Notes: generated by a model from the sequence alone, not told the origin. Shown: positions 33,702-42,974, counted from the first letter of the stretch. The stretch is 58,282 nucleotides of DNA from an uncultured Verrucomicrobiota bacterium (GCA_946610035.1 CAMOCC010000007.1:1-58282), one strand, 5' to 3'. Numbers and translations: made by a program.

Positions 33702-36700
33702 ATGGATTGTAACAGGCCAATCGACTTCAACTATCCGCCCGATCTGCCGATATGCGGACATCGGGAGGAGATTCTTGCACTCCTCAGAAGCCACCAGGTC
33801 GTAATAGTGCGCGGCGATACGGGATCCGGAAAGACGACCCAGCTCCCGAAGATGGCGATGGAGCTCGGACGCGGCGCGGATGGCCGCCTGATCGCCTGCA
33901 CACAACCCCGCCGACTCGCCGCCGTCACCGTCGCCTCGCGCGTCGCGGAGGAGCTGAAGACTCCCGTCGGTTCACTCATAGGCTACCAGCACCGCTTCGA
34001 GCGGAGGGTTTCGGACGAGACGCGCGTCAAGTTCATGACGGACGGCGTGCTCCTCGCAGAGACAAGGTCCGATCCGCTCCTCCGCCGCTACGACACCATC
34101 ATCGTGGACGAGGCCCACGAACGGACTCTCAACGTCGACTTCCTGCTAGGAATCATCAAGCGGATACTGCCGCGCCGCCCAGACCTGAAGGTCGTCGTCT
34201 CCTCTGCGACGATGGACACCGAAAGCTTCTCGAAGTTCTTCGGCGGCGCGCCTGCGATATCCGTTCCCGGACGCCTCTACCCGATAGACGTCCGCTACCT
34301 TCCCCCGCCGGACGGCGATGCCGTCGACCTTCCGCACGACGTAGCCGCCGCGCTGCGTACCCTTCCGCACGACTACGACACACTCGTCTTCCTCCCGGGC
34401 GAGCGCGACATACGCGAGACGGCGGACCACCTCGGACGCACCCTCGACCTGCGCGGCGACGACATTATCCCCCTTCTCGCCTCCCTCCCCGCCGGCGAAC
34501 AGCAACGCGCCTTCAGGCCGTCCCCGCGACGCCGCATAATCCTCGCGACGAACGTCGCCGAAACCTCCGTCACAATCCCCGGCATCCGCGCCGTCGTCGA
34601 CTCCGGCCTCGCGCGAATCTCCCGCTACATCCACAGGACGCAGGTGCAGCGCCTCCAGATCGAGGCCGTCTCCCAGGCCTCGGCCCGCCAGCGCACGGGA
34701 AGGTGCGGACGCGTAGGCCCTGGTACGTGCATCCGCCTCTATTCGGAGGAGGACTTCCTCTCACGCGACGAGTACACCCCGCCCGAGATACTCCGCTCGT
34801 CCCTCGCCGGAGTCATCCTCACCATGCTCGACCTCCGCCTTGGCGACATAGCGGAATTCCCATTCATCGACCCTCCAACGCCGACGATGATCCGCGAGGG
34901 CCTTCGCGAACTCGTCGAACTGGGCGCAATCCACCACGAGGAGTTCGCACGGGAATCTGGCAAACACCGCCGGATCGCGCTCACGCAGACCGGGCGCTCG
35001 CTTGCGCGCATACCAGTCGAGCCGCGCCTCGCGCGAATGCTCCTCGCCGCCAGCGCGAAGGCGACGCTCCCGTCCGTCATCCCGCTCGTGGCCGCGATGA
35101 GCTGCGACGACCCGAAGAGGCGTCCAGTCGACGAGCGCGAAAAGGCGGACCAGGCGCACGCGCAGTTCCGCGTCAAGGGGTCCGACTTCCTCGGCACCCT
35201 CAAGCTGTGGCGCTGGTGGGAGGAGCAGTCGAAGACGCTTTCGCAGTCCCGGCTGAGGAAGCTCGCCATCAAGACATACCTCTCCTTCCCGAAGATGCGC
35301 GAGTGGCGTGACATCGTCCGCCAGCTTACCGACCTCTCGCGCCGCCTGAAGCTCGACGTCGAAAGCGACAACGGCGGAACGGACGCGCTGCACATGTCGC
35401 TGATGAGCGGGCTTCTCTCCCGTCTCGGACACTTCTTCCCGGAGGAATCGGAGTATCGCGGCGCACACGGCCTCCACTTCGCGATCCACCCGTCATCGGT
35501 CCTTGCCAAGGACTTGAAACGCCGCGCCAACCACCAGCCACCAACCGCCAACCACCACTCACCAACCACCAGCCACCAACCAACTGACTGGATCATGGCG
35601 GGCGAACTGGTGGACACCTCGCGCCTCTTCGCACGAAACGCCGCGGTGATCGACCCGCGCTGGATCGAGTCCGTAGCCGGCCCCGTCTGCAAGCACTCCT
35701 ACCGCGACCCATTCTGGGACGCCGAGCACGGCTTCGTCCGCGCGACGGAGCAGGTGACGCTGTACGGTCTCGTTATCGTCCCCTCGCGCCGTCGCGACTA
35801 CAGCAGGATCGACCCCGCGAAGGCAAGGGAGCTTTTCATCGTCCACGGGCTCGTCCTCGGCGAGTTCCCCCATGCGCCCGCTCCAGTAAAGGAGAACGCC
35901 GCTCTCATCGCCGAGATACGCAAGAGGTCCGAACAGCTCCGCCAGCACGACCTCTTCGACATGGATCGTCTCGCAGCCTTCTTCAACGAGGTCGTCCCCC
36001 CAGAAATCGTCTCGGCAGGCGAGCTGAGGAAGTGGCTCGCATCCGCCTCGCAGGAGGAGCGCGCACGCTTCAGGCTCAAGAGCAGCGAGTGGCTTCCCTC
36101 CGCCGCGAGGTCCTCCTCGGCGTTCCCCGAGTCGATTAGAGTCGAGAACGCGAAGATCGCGCTTTCCTACCGGCACACGCCGGACGAGCCGGAGACGGAC
36201 GGAATAACGGCGACACTCCGCAAGCCTGATGCGTCCGTCCTGCGACATTGGCGTTCGGACTGGCTCGTACCGGGCGTGCTGGGGCTCAAGGTGAACTTCA
36301 TCCTCGACTCGCTGCCGTCCGCATACAGGCGCGTCCTCGCGCCGATTGCGGACACAACGGCCGTAATCCTACCACTTCTCGACTCGTTCCGTTCGCTTCC
36401 GCTTGTGGACGCGATACGCAAGGTGCTTCTCATGCACAACGGAATCCGCATCCCCGCCGAGGCGTTCGACAAGATAGTCCTGCCGCCGCACTTGAAGGTC
36501 CGGTTCAGGATCAAGGACGAGGACGGCAAGATACTCGCCGAATCGCGCGACCTGGACGAGGCGCTTGAGAAGGCGGGCGTCGAGGTCAAGACAAAGGCGG
36601 AAGAGATCATAGAGAAGCTGCCGCCTCCCAAGCCAACGCGCGAGCAGAAGGAACTTGAGCGTCAGATAAGGGAGATTCTCCTTATGGCAAAGGCGCTTCC

Positions 36701-37073
36701 GGACGACATATACGACTCAATCGAGACGCAGGTCGCCTGGCTTACCTTTCCGGGATGGGAGAGGCTTCTTGCTCCCGAGCGGCTGGCGGAATATCCGCGC
36801 TTCCTGAGGGCGATCCGCAAGCGTATCGAGCGTGCCAAGACGAACCCGACGGGAGACCGCTCGAAGGACGCGCGTTTCGAGCCATGGTGGGAGCAGTATA
36901 CGGAACTGGTGTCGAATCCGAAGGCCATAATAGCGGACCGCGCGGCGCTCAGCGAATACCGCTGGTTGCTGGAGGAATACCGCATATCCCTCTTTGCGCA
37001 GGAACTGGGCACGCGCGTCCCGGCAAGTCCAAACCGCCTCGCCGCCCTCTGGGTGAAGGCGACGACGCGGTAG
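33702..37073 (+). CDS. hrpA: ATP-dependent RNA helicase HrpA (DEAH box)
   Basis: 'VRGDTGSGKTTQLPKMAMELG', 'DEAHERTLNVDFLLGIIK', 'TNVAETSVTIPGIRAVVDSGLARISRY', 'QRTGRCGRVGPGTCIRLYSEEDF'; ATG at 33702. Confidence 0.95.
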   Translation: MDCNRPIDFNYPPDLPICGHREEILALLRSHQVVIVRGDTGSGKTTQLPKMAMELGRGADGRLIACTQPRRLAAVTVASRVAEELKTPVGSLIGYQHRFERRVSDETRVKFMTDGVLLAETRSDPLLRRYDTIIVDEAHERTLNVDFLLGIIKRILPRRPDLKVVVSSATMDTESFSKFFGGAPAISVPGRLYPIDVRYLPPPDGDAVDLPHDVAAALRTLPHDYDTLVFLPGERDIRETADHLGRTLDLRGDDIIPLLASLPAGEQQRAFRPSPRRRIILATNVAETSVTIPGIRAVVDSGLARISRYIHRTQVQRLQIEAVSQASARQRTGRCGRVGPGTCIRLYSEEDFLSRDEYTPPEILRSSLAGVILTMLDLRLGDIAEFPFIDPPTPTMIREGLRELVELGAIHHEEFARESGKHRRIALTQTGRSLARIPVEPRLARMLLAASAKATLPSVIPLVAAMSCDDPKRRPVDEREKADQAHAQFRVKGSDFLGTLKLWRWWEEQSKTLSQSRLRKLAIKTYLSFPKMREWRDIVRQLTDLSRRLKLDVESDNGGTDALHMSLMSGLLSRLGHFFPEESEYRGAHGLHFAIHPSSVLAKDLKRRANHQPPTANHHSPTTSHQPTDWIMAGELVDTSRLFARNAAVIDPRWIESVAGPVCKHSYRDPFWDAEHGFVRATEQVTLYGLVIVPSRRRDYSRIDPAKARELFIVHGLVLGEFPHAPAPVKENAALIAEIRKRSEQLRQHDLFDMDRLAAFFNEVVPPEIVSAGELRKWLASASQEERARFRLKSSEWLPSAARSSSAFPESIRVENAKIALSYRHTPDEPETDGITATLRKPDASVLRHWRSDWLVPGVLGLKVNFILDSLPSAYRRVLAPIADTTAVILPLLDSFRSLPLVDAIRKVLLMHNGIRIPAEAFDKIVLPPHLKVRFRIKDEDGKILAESRDLDEALEKAGVEVKTKAEEIIEKLPPPKPTREQKELERQIREILLMAKALPDDIYDSIETQVAWLTFPGWERLLAPERLAEYPRFLRAIRKRIERAKTNPTGDRSKDARFEPWWEQYTELVSNPKAIIADRAALSEYRWLLEEYRISLFAQELGTRVPASPNRLAALWVKATTR
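35527..35582. repeat. Heptamer array (CCAACCA family) inside hrpA, 8 units
   Basis: CCAACCA CCAGCCA CCAACCG CCAACCA CCACTCA CCAACCA CCAGCCA CCAACCA. Confidence 0.95.
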
Positions 37074-37101
37074 TGTGGTTGTTGGCGAAGTGAAGCTGAG
37101 A

Positions 37102-38022
37102 TTACGCCCGGCCCTTGGAGCGGAGGAATTCGATAGACGGAATCACCGCATCAAAGCTGTCGCAATGACGCTCGCACTCGACCACGTACCAGTCGACGCC
37201 GTCGGCGTCCGTAATCGGGAAGAGACGATCCCAGTCGACGCCGACAGCACCGGGCACTCCTGGCTTGCCGAGGATGGCGTCGAACTCCTTGACATTCGGA
37301 CCCATGCCGTTCTCCTTGGCGTGGAGTGTACGGGAGCGATGCGGATACTTGAGGTACTGCTCGCAGGGATCGAACCCGGCGCAGGTCGTCCAGCCGACGT
37401 CCTGCTCCATGAGGACGGACTTGTCCGTGTGCGAGAAGAAATAGTCCCAGTACGAGGTGCCGTCCTGCATCTTCACGAAGAACTCCCACTGGTGGTTGTG
37501 GAGTCCTACGGAGCATCCGTACTTCGCGCAGTTACCGGCCGCCTCGTTGTAGTAGTCGCACAGCTTCTTGATGAAGTCGTCGATCTCCTGGGAGGACTTC
37601 TGCTTTGGATCGTCCCAGCTGGCGCCCGGAGGCATGTTGCCGTTACCGGGGCAGATTATCGTGTTGTTGCCGTAGCCGAGCTCGAACTCGCAAGTTGCCG
37701 CGAACTTCTCCGGGCTGAAGCTGTCCCTGCCGACGTGCGTACCGCACGCGACGAGTCCGTTGTCGTCAAGCATCTTCTTGAGTTCGGCGGGCTTGAAGTC
37801 CCAATATCCCGCGAACTCGACACCCTCGTATCCGGCCTTAGCCACTTCGGCGAGCGACTTGGCTAGTCCGTTCTTCTTGATGTAGTCGCGAATAGAATAC
37901 AACTGCAGGGCGACGCGAGAGCGCCTGCAGAAGAGCGGCTTGATGCAGCAGCATCCGGAAACAGCGGCTATTGCACCGGTGGCGGCCAGTCCGCCGATGA
38001 AGTTTCTTCTTGATGTGTTCAT
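37102..38022 (-). CDS. Sugar phosphate isomerase/epimerase (xylose isomerase-like TIM barrel), Tat-like leader
   Basis: 'MNTSRRNFIGGLAATGAIAAVSGC', 'VALQLYSIRDYIKKNGLAKSLAEVAKAGYEGVEFAGYW'. Confidence 0.88.
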   Translation of the reverse strand: MNTSRRNFIGGLAATGAIAAVSGCCCIKPLFCRRSRVALQLYSIRDYIKKNGLAKSLAEVAKAGYEGVEFAGYWDFKPAELKKMLDDNGLVACGTHVGRDSFSPEKFAATCEFELGYGNNTIICPGNGNMPPGASWDDPKQKSSQEIDDFIKKLCDYYNEAAGNCAKYGCSVGLHNHQWEFFVKMQDGTSYWDYFFSHTDKSVLMEQDVGWTTCAGFDPCEQYLKYPHRSRTLHAKENGMGPNVKEFDAILGKPGVPGAVGVDWDRLFPITDADGVDWYVVECERHCDSFDAVIPSIEFLRSKGRA

Positions 38023-38047
38023 TGCATTCCTTTCATTATGGTGGAGT

Positions 38048-39298
38048 TCAGGAAATGTCCTTCATGGTGACGACCGGGATGTCCTTGGCCTGTGTGACGA
38101 CCATAGGATCAGCCTTCATCTGCGTCGAGTCGAACGCATAGCCGTTCTCGCCGAGGGGCCAGACCTGCGGGGCGGTGTTGAGCACCGTCGCGCGGAATCC
38201 CTGTATCGTCGCGCCCATGTTGCCGGTGTGGGAGGAGTTCACGGCCTCGTTCTCGATGACAAACGGATACTTGTAGCCCTTCTTCATCAGCGTCTCGAAG
38301 AACCTGGACCAGTCGCACGAATCGCTGCCGCCGAAACCGGGGAGCCGCGGCTCGTAGTTGCAACGGGCCCATTCATTCGCCGCGATAGGCACGCCCGCGC
38401 GCTTTGCGAGTTCCGCATCGACGACCTGCTCGGGGAACAAGCGGCCCCAGTGCACGGCGTCCGCGCTCTTCGGGAAGTTGCGCGTTCCCTTGATGTGGAC
38501 GCGGCGGAGACGGTCGAAGTCCATGGCCTCGATGACGTCCGACGGGTCGATGTGCTGCCAGATGTCGTGCGAGGGGTCGTATGTCTCGGCGTGGGCCCTG
38601 GACGGGATGAGCGCGTACATGAGCTTCCTCGCCGCGAGGCAGCCGGGGAGGTTGTTGTAGCAGTCGGGCGCAGTCGCGGGCTGCCAGCCCTCCATCGGAC
38701 AGTTCTCGTAGCAGAGCGTGACACCGAGCGACTCGGCGTATTTCACGATCGGGGTGAAGACCTTGCGATACTTCTCGAGGTTCTTCTCGAAGCCGCGGTC
38801 GGTCCTGCCGAGCACATGATCGTAGCCGACGAACGTGCCGCACACGACGTCATTGCGGTCGCCGCCGAGAAGCGCCGCGATGCGGATGAGCTTCAGGATG
38901 TGGTTCTGGTTGTTGATCTGCTGCGCGGGGTCGCCGCCGATCAGGTTGTCGTACGCGCCGACGGACACGCGAAGCCCCTCCTCGTTGCAACGCGCAATCA
39001 CCTTCTTCGCGTCGTCGAGGGTGAAGTTCTCGTAGTCGAGGTGGGTGGCGGTGTGGTCCTTGCGGTCCGAATCGCGGCGGAACACGCACAGCTCAAGGCC
39101 CTGGGCGCCGACGGACTTGGCGCGCGCGAGAACCTGCTCGAACGTCTCGCCCGGAAAGGCGCTCGTCATCAGCCATATCGGATTGTTGCGATTCGCACCC
39201 TGCGTTCCGCCCAGAGCATCGCGCCCGGACAGCGCCCCTACCGCCGCAAGCGCAGCGGCGGCCTTGAAAAACTCCCTTCTGCTTGTCGTCTGTGACAT
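38048..39298 (-). CDS. Sugar phosphate isomerase/epimerase, Tat-like leader
   Basis: 'MSQTTSRREFFKAAAALAAVGALSG' at 39298 with SD 'aaggagtg'; TIM-barrel isomerase motifs. The ORF extends to 39568 but the upstream part is probably not translated with it. Confidence 0.82.
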   Translation of the reverse strand: MSQTTSRREFFKAAAALAAVGALSGRDALGGTQGANRNNPIWLMTSAFPGETFEQVLARAKSVGAQGLELCVFRRDSDRKDHTATHLDYENFTLDDAKKVIARCNEEGLRVSVGAYDNLIGGDPAQQINNQNHILKLIRIAALLGGDRNDVVCGTFVGYDHVLGRTDRGFEKNLEKYRKVFTPIVKYAESLGVTLCYENCPMEGWQPATAPDCYNNLPGCLAARKLMYALIPSRAHAETYDPSHDIWQHIDPSDVIEAMDFDRLRRVHIKGTRNFPKSADAVHWGRLFPEQVVDAELAKRAGVPIAANEWARCNYEPRLPGFGGSDSCDWSRFFETLMKKGYKYPFVIENEAVNSSHTGNMGATIQGFRATVLNTAPQVWPLGENGYAFDSTQMKADPMVVTQAKDIPVVTMKDIS

Positions 39299-39773
39299 TG
39301 TAGCACTCCTTATTTTTGATGAATTATCTATTATTATATCATATTTCACAATATAGCGCAGAAGAAAATTTAATATATTTCTTTGCCGCTGTAGCTGTAG
39401 CTTCCGGGGAAGACTTGTGTGGTGCAGAATCTGCGGCTCCGTGTTCGTCGCCGCAATCACAGCGGCTATCTCGCCGAACGCCACCACTTCCGGCGGAACG
39501 ATGAGACGAGGTGGGGCCCAAGCAGTGCAAGTCGCAAATACCAAAGCCGTCAACAATATGAAAGTCATGTTTCATGATTTTTGTTTTAACCGTGTAGAAC
39601 GTGTAGAAACGTGTAGAACTCTTAGGAAACTCCGAGAGTTGTGAAAATTGCTCCGTTACCACTTCGCATCAGCTTCGCGTCGCACAACCACGTTTATTGC
39701 CTGTGACTGGATTTTCTGTATCTGGGGGCGCAACGTTAGTGAAGCCCCTTTAGATATGGCAATAGCGCCCGAA

Positions 39774-39870
39774 GCGAAGAAAAGTTGGGTACTCGAAGAT
39801 AACTGGGGCGCTCGAAGTCGAAGCGAAGAAAAGTTGGCACTCGAAGATAACTGGGGCGCTCGAAGTCGAA
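39774..39870 (+). repeat. Two tandem ~48-49-bp direct repeats (GCGAAGAAAAGTTGG..ACTCGAAGATAACTGGGGCGCTCGAAGTCGAA)
   Basis: Units 39774-39822 and 39823-39870 differ by a 1-nt indel and one substitution. Confidence 0.9.
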
Positions 39871-40032
39871 GCGAAGTCCGAAGGACGAAGCGAAGACGAA
39901 AGAGCGCCCGAGCGGCAAGCTGCCGAGGCGAAGCTAAAAGAATTGGGGCGTGCCAGCGCCTATGGCCCTCCCCCGCCCAAACCCCTTCGCCGCAAATATC
40001 TCGCACTAAGTGCAGGAAGTCCACTAAGTTTC

Positions 40033-40306
40033 GGTTGGAAAGCGGCTGGGCCGCTCTCCAACCCCTTTCGTTCTATAGCACCTGGTCCGCGACCATGTCC
40101 TGTGCTCGGACCGTCAGGTCCGAGCCGCGCCTTCAAAGTGTGTGACAAGGTCGCCTCGGCCATGCTCTGCACCACCTTGCAAGGGCAAGGGCGCCCTTGC
40201 CACATCGCCTTGCCAATCCTGCTCCATGCCTTTCCTTGTTGCGTCGCGGAGCGACGCAACCTCCTGGTGATGAGGCATCAAGGGGTCCGTCGCGGAGCGA
40301 CGGACC
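40033..40306. repeat. Cluster of five GC-rich inverted repeats in noncoding DNA
   Basis: 40033-40063, 40105-40126, 40184-40201, 40238-40260, 40284-40306; arms 8-14 bp, four perfect and one with one mismatch. Confidence 0.85.
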
Positions 40307-40307
40307 A

Positions 40308-40478
40308 TTAACAACACTCGCACAAAAACAAATAGTCGAACTTCTTCTTGGCAGTAATAGTGTATTTGCCAAGCGGCGTCATCTTGTCGCTCACCTCCGC
40401 GAAGTCGGACTTGGACTTTGCGCCGAGGGCGAAATTCACGAACTGCTGGAACTGTGTGTTTTCGATTGACACGCTCAT
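40308..40478 (-). CDS. Small hypothetical protein (56 aa), possibly truncated
   Basis: MSVSIENTQFQQFVNFALGAKSKSDFAEVSDKMTPLGKYTITAKKKFDYLFLCECC*; GGAG upstream of ATG; absent from the ORF track because it is <60 aa. Confidence 0.45.
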   Translation of the reverse strand: MSVSIENTQFQQFVNFALGAKSKSDFAEVSDKMTPLGKYTITAKKKFDYLFLCECC

Positions 40479-40630
40479 GGCTTCTCCACTCCTGTTTTTG
40501 CATCCTGTATACGCACTGGCCGCGAATACGTTACACTAATTCCGGAAAATTTTCAACTGGCGGCCATCCCTTCGCCCCTGCGACGTCTACGACAGAGACC
40601 GTCGCCGACTCACCGTCCACACCGGCGTGG

Positions 40631-41680
40631 TCAGCGGATGATCCCGCCGCAGAGGAGCGCTTGGGACTGCGCATCGTAGAATACTGCGCTCTGTCCGGGC
40701 GCGACACCGGCGATGCCGGACGGGAACTCGGCCCGGCCGGCGGTCAGCGTCGCAGGGACGAGCTTCCCGGCGCTCCGAACCTTCACGCGGCATTGGATAG
40801 GCTCGTCTGTTGGCGCGATGGAGACCCAGTTGACGTTCTCGACATCAAGAGAGGTGCGGACCGCTTCATCCGCCCTTCCGACGACCACCTGGTTTCTGCA
40901 TGCGTTCAAGTCTATGACGTAGTACGGCTCGCCCGTTCCGCCGCCGATGCCTAGCCCCTTGCGCTGTCCGATCGTGTAGTGCCAGAAGCCCGTGTGGCGG
41001 CCGATGACCTTGCCGGACGAGTCGACGACGTCGCCGGGACGGTCCGGTTCGCCTATGAGCTCGTTCGCATCGCCCGAATAGAAGTCCTGCGAGTCGGGCT
41101 TCTCGGCCGCGGAGAGTCCGTGGGCGTGCGCCACGGCGCGGACCTCCGTCTTCTCCATCCCGCCCAGCGGGAATATCTGCCGCGCAAGCTGATCCTGCGT
41201 CAGGCGGTAGAGGAAGTAGCTCTGGTCCTTTGCAAGGTCCTTGGCGCGAAGTATCGCAAACCTTCCGCCGCGCTCCTCGACGCGCGCGTAGTGCCCCGTC
41301 GCAAACGCGTCGAAGGCGAGTCCCGACTCCGCCGCGAGGCGCGGGAGGAGGCCGAACTTCATCGTCGCATTGCAGAAGACGCACGGATTGGGCGTCCGCC
41401 CGGAAAGGTATGTTTCGCGGAAGTACCGGACGATGGTCCTGTCGTACTGGTCCGAAACGTCGAAGACGTGGTACGGGATGCCGATCTGGCGGGCGAAGGC
41501 CGTCGCCGTCTCGATGTCCTCCGCCTCGCCGGCGCCGAAGCAGGCGTCGCGCGGACCTCCCTTGTACTGTCCGCGCCAAAGTTTCATGGTGACGCCGACG
41601 ACGTCGTGTCCCTGCTCCTTGAGGAGCAGCGCCGCGACGCTGGAATCCACCCCACCGCTCAATCCAACAACTATTTTCAT
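40631..41680 (-). CDS. mnmA: tRNA-specific 2-thiouridylase
   Basis: 'MKIVVGLSGGVDSSVAALLLKEQGHDVVGVTMKLW', 'GRTPNPCVFCNATMKFGLL', 'KDQSYFLYRLTQDQLARQIFPLG'. Confidence 0.97.
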   Translation of the reverse strand: MKIVVGLSGGVDSSVAALLLKEQGHDVVGVTMKLWRGQYKGGPRDACFGAGEAEDIETATAFARQIGIPYHVFDVSDQYDRTIVRYFRETYLSGRTPNPCVFCNATMKFGLLPRLAAESGLAFDAFATGHYARVEERGGRFAILRAKDLAKDQSYFLYRLTQDQLARQIFPLGGMEKTEVRAVAHAHGLSAAEKPDSQDFYSGDANELIGEPDRPGDVVDSSGKVIGRHTGFWHYTIGQRKGLGIGGGTGEPYYVIDLNACRNQVVVGRADEAVRTSLDVENVNWVSIAPTDEPIQCRVKVRSAGKLVPATLTAGRAEFPSGIAGVAPGQSAVFYDAQSQALLCGGIIR

Positions 41681-41734
41681 TTGGCCAGTATTATACCAAA
41701 TCCACGCGGAGCGGGATATGGTATAATATTGGAA

Positions 41735-42880
41735 ATGACAAAGGGAATAGTAGAAACCGTAAGACTGGCGTACCTAAAGCCCCTTCTCGTGCGCGGCGCC
41801 CTCGCCGGGTTCACTGCCGGGGCGCTCGCCGCCGCCGCGCTTGTCCTCCTCGCCCGGGCATTCGTCTGGCCGGACCTCCTGCGCACCGCCGCACCGTCCG
41901 CCATGCTCCTCCTCTCCACCGCCGCCGGAGCGCTTCTCGCCCTTCGCGGACTCCCCTCGCGAAGCGCCGCGCTCGCGCAGGCGGACGACTCCTCGCGCGC
42001 AGGCGGACTCTTCCTCGTCTCGAACATGGAGGGCGCCGACGCCTGGGCGAAGCCGCGCGCGGTCGCGCCGCACGTCCCCTACGCCGCTGCCCCCTACGTG
42101 AAGCGCGCGCTCCTGTCCCTGGCCGCACTCGCCATCGCGGCTGCAGTCCCGAAGGGATGGTTCGCCTCCTCCGCTCTTCCGCGCCGACTCCCCTTCCCCG
42201 ACGTCACGGCGGAACTGCGCGACGAACTGGACCAGCTTCGCAACGAGGAGAAGCTCGCGCCAGAGGAAATCGCCGCGCTGGAGGAGGAGATTGCCAGAAT
42301 CGAGGAGAACGCCGATCCGTCCTCGCCGGGTGAGACTCTGGACGCCGTGGACCTGGTGCGCGGACACATGGAGCAGCTTCTGAAGCTCGACGAAGCGAAT
42401 CTCATGAAGCTTGTCGAAGGCGGCGCTCCATCCGCATGTGTGGCGTCCATCCCGTCCGATACCGCGCAACAGCTCAGGGACATGCTCCAGCAGAGCGGTG
42501 CCGGCGGGACGAACGGGGAGGAGTCGCCAGGGGACGGCGAAGGCGACGGAGAGGGAGATGGCGAAGGCGAAGGGAAATCGGTCGGAAGCGGTGCGCCTGA
42601 GCGCGGACCCGGAGACGCAGAGATGACGTGGAAGGAGCAGTCGACAATGGGCGACGCCGAGTTCAAGGACAAGGCGTCAGGCGATGCGAACCGCACTGAA
42701 AAGGAACTCAAGGTTGGCGAATCCAAGACCGGGAAAGGTCCGGACGAGGCAACCGCCGCGGCTGGCCTCTCGACCGCCGTCGGTGGTGCGCAGTCCGGCA
42801 TTGGCGTCACGCGTCGCGTATCGCCCCGACACCGCGGCACGGTAAGGCGCTTCTTTGAAAAGCAAAACGACGCGCCTTGA
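41735..42880 (+). CDS. Membrane protein with acidic Gly/Glu/Asp-rich C-terminal region
   Basis: Start MTKGIVETVRLAYLKP at 41735, 7 nt after TATAAT; two N-terminal TM segments plus one later; 'GDGEGDGEGDGEGEG' tract. Confidence 0.7.
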   Translation: MTKGIVETVRLAYLKPLLVRGALAGFTAGALAAAALVLLARAFVWPDLLRTAAPSAMLLLSTAAGALLALRGLPSRSAALAQADDSSRAGGLFLVSNMEGADAWAKPRAVAPHVPYAAAPYVKRALLSLAALAIAAAVPKGWFASSALPRRLPFPDVTAELRDELDQLRNEEKLAPEEIAALEEEIARIEENADPSSPGETLDAVDLVRGHMEQLLKLDEANLMKLVEGGAPSACVASIPSDTAQQLRDMLQQSGAGGTNGEESPGDGEGDGEGDGEGEGKSVGSGAPERGPGDAEMTWKEQSTMGDAEFKDKASGDANRTEKELKVGESKTGKGPDEATAAAGLSTAVGGAQSGIGVTRRVSPRHRGTVRRFFEKQNDAP

Positions 42881-42893
42881 ACTCGCGCGTCGT
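42867..42893. terminator. Bidirectional terminator shared by the 41735-42880 CDS and tRNA-Arg
   Basis: ACGACGCGC/GCGCGTCGT perfect 9-bp arms; on the minus strand followed by TTTGCTTTT; overlaps the CDS stop codon. Confidence 0.7.
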
Positions 42894-42897
42894 CAAC

Positions 42898-42974
42898 TGG
42901 TGGGACCGCCGGGAATCGAACCCGGAACCTACGGTTTAGGAAACCGTCGCTCTGTCCAGTTGAGCTACGATCCC
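42898..42974 (-). tRNA. tRNA-Arg (anticodon CCT), CCA encoded
   Basis: GGGATCG TA GCTC...GAGC G ACGGT TTCCTAA ACCGT AGGTT CCGGG TTCGATT CCCGG CGGTCCC A CCA; full cloverleaf by hand. Confidence 0.95.

Noticed and set aside
35527-35582. CRISPR-like or G-quadruplex array in hrpA
   Set aside because: Units are 7 nt with no spacers, so not CRISPR. The minus strand has GG pairs only (TGGTTGG), so a canonical four-G-triplet quadruplex is not supported.
39299-39568. Upstream in-frame extension of the isomerase ORF (MTFILLTALVFATCTAWAPPRLIVPPEVVAFGEIAAVIAATNTEPQ...)
   Set aside because: A Tat-like leader, SD and extended -10 promoter precede the 39298 ATG. The extension may be a small separate or decayed peptide but I cannot support it.
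40114-40503. 129-aa minus-strand ORF across the hairpin island
   Set aside because: Runs through inverted repeats with basic low-complexity translation; the better candidate is the 56-aa ORF in another frame (40308-40478).
42531-42590. GDGEGDGEGDGEGEG repeat as a phase-variable tract
   Set aside because: The DNA units are imperfect and of 6/9-nt period, so changes would be in frame; looks like an ordinary acidic linker.
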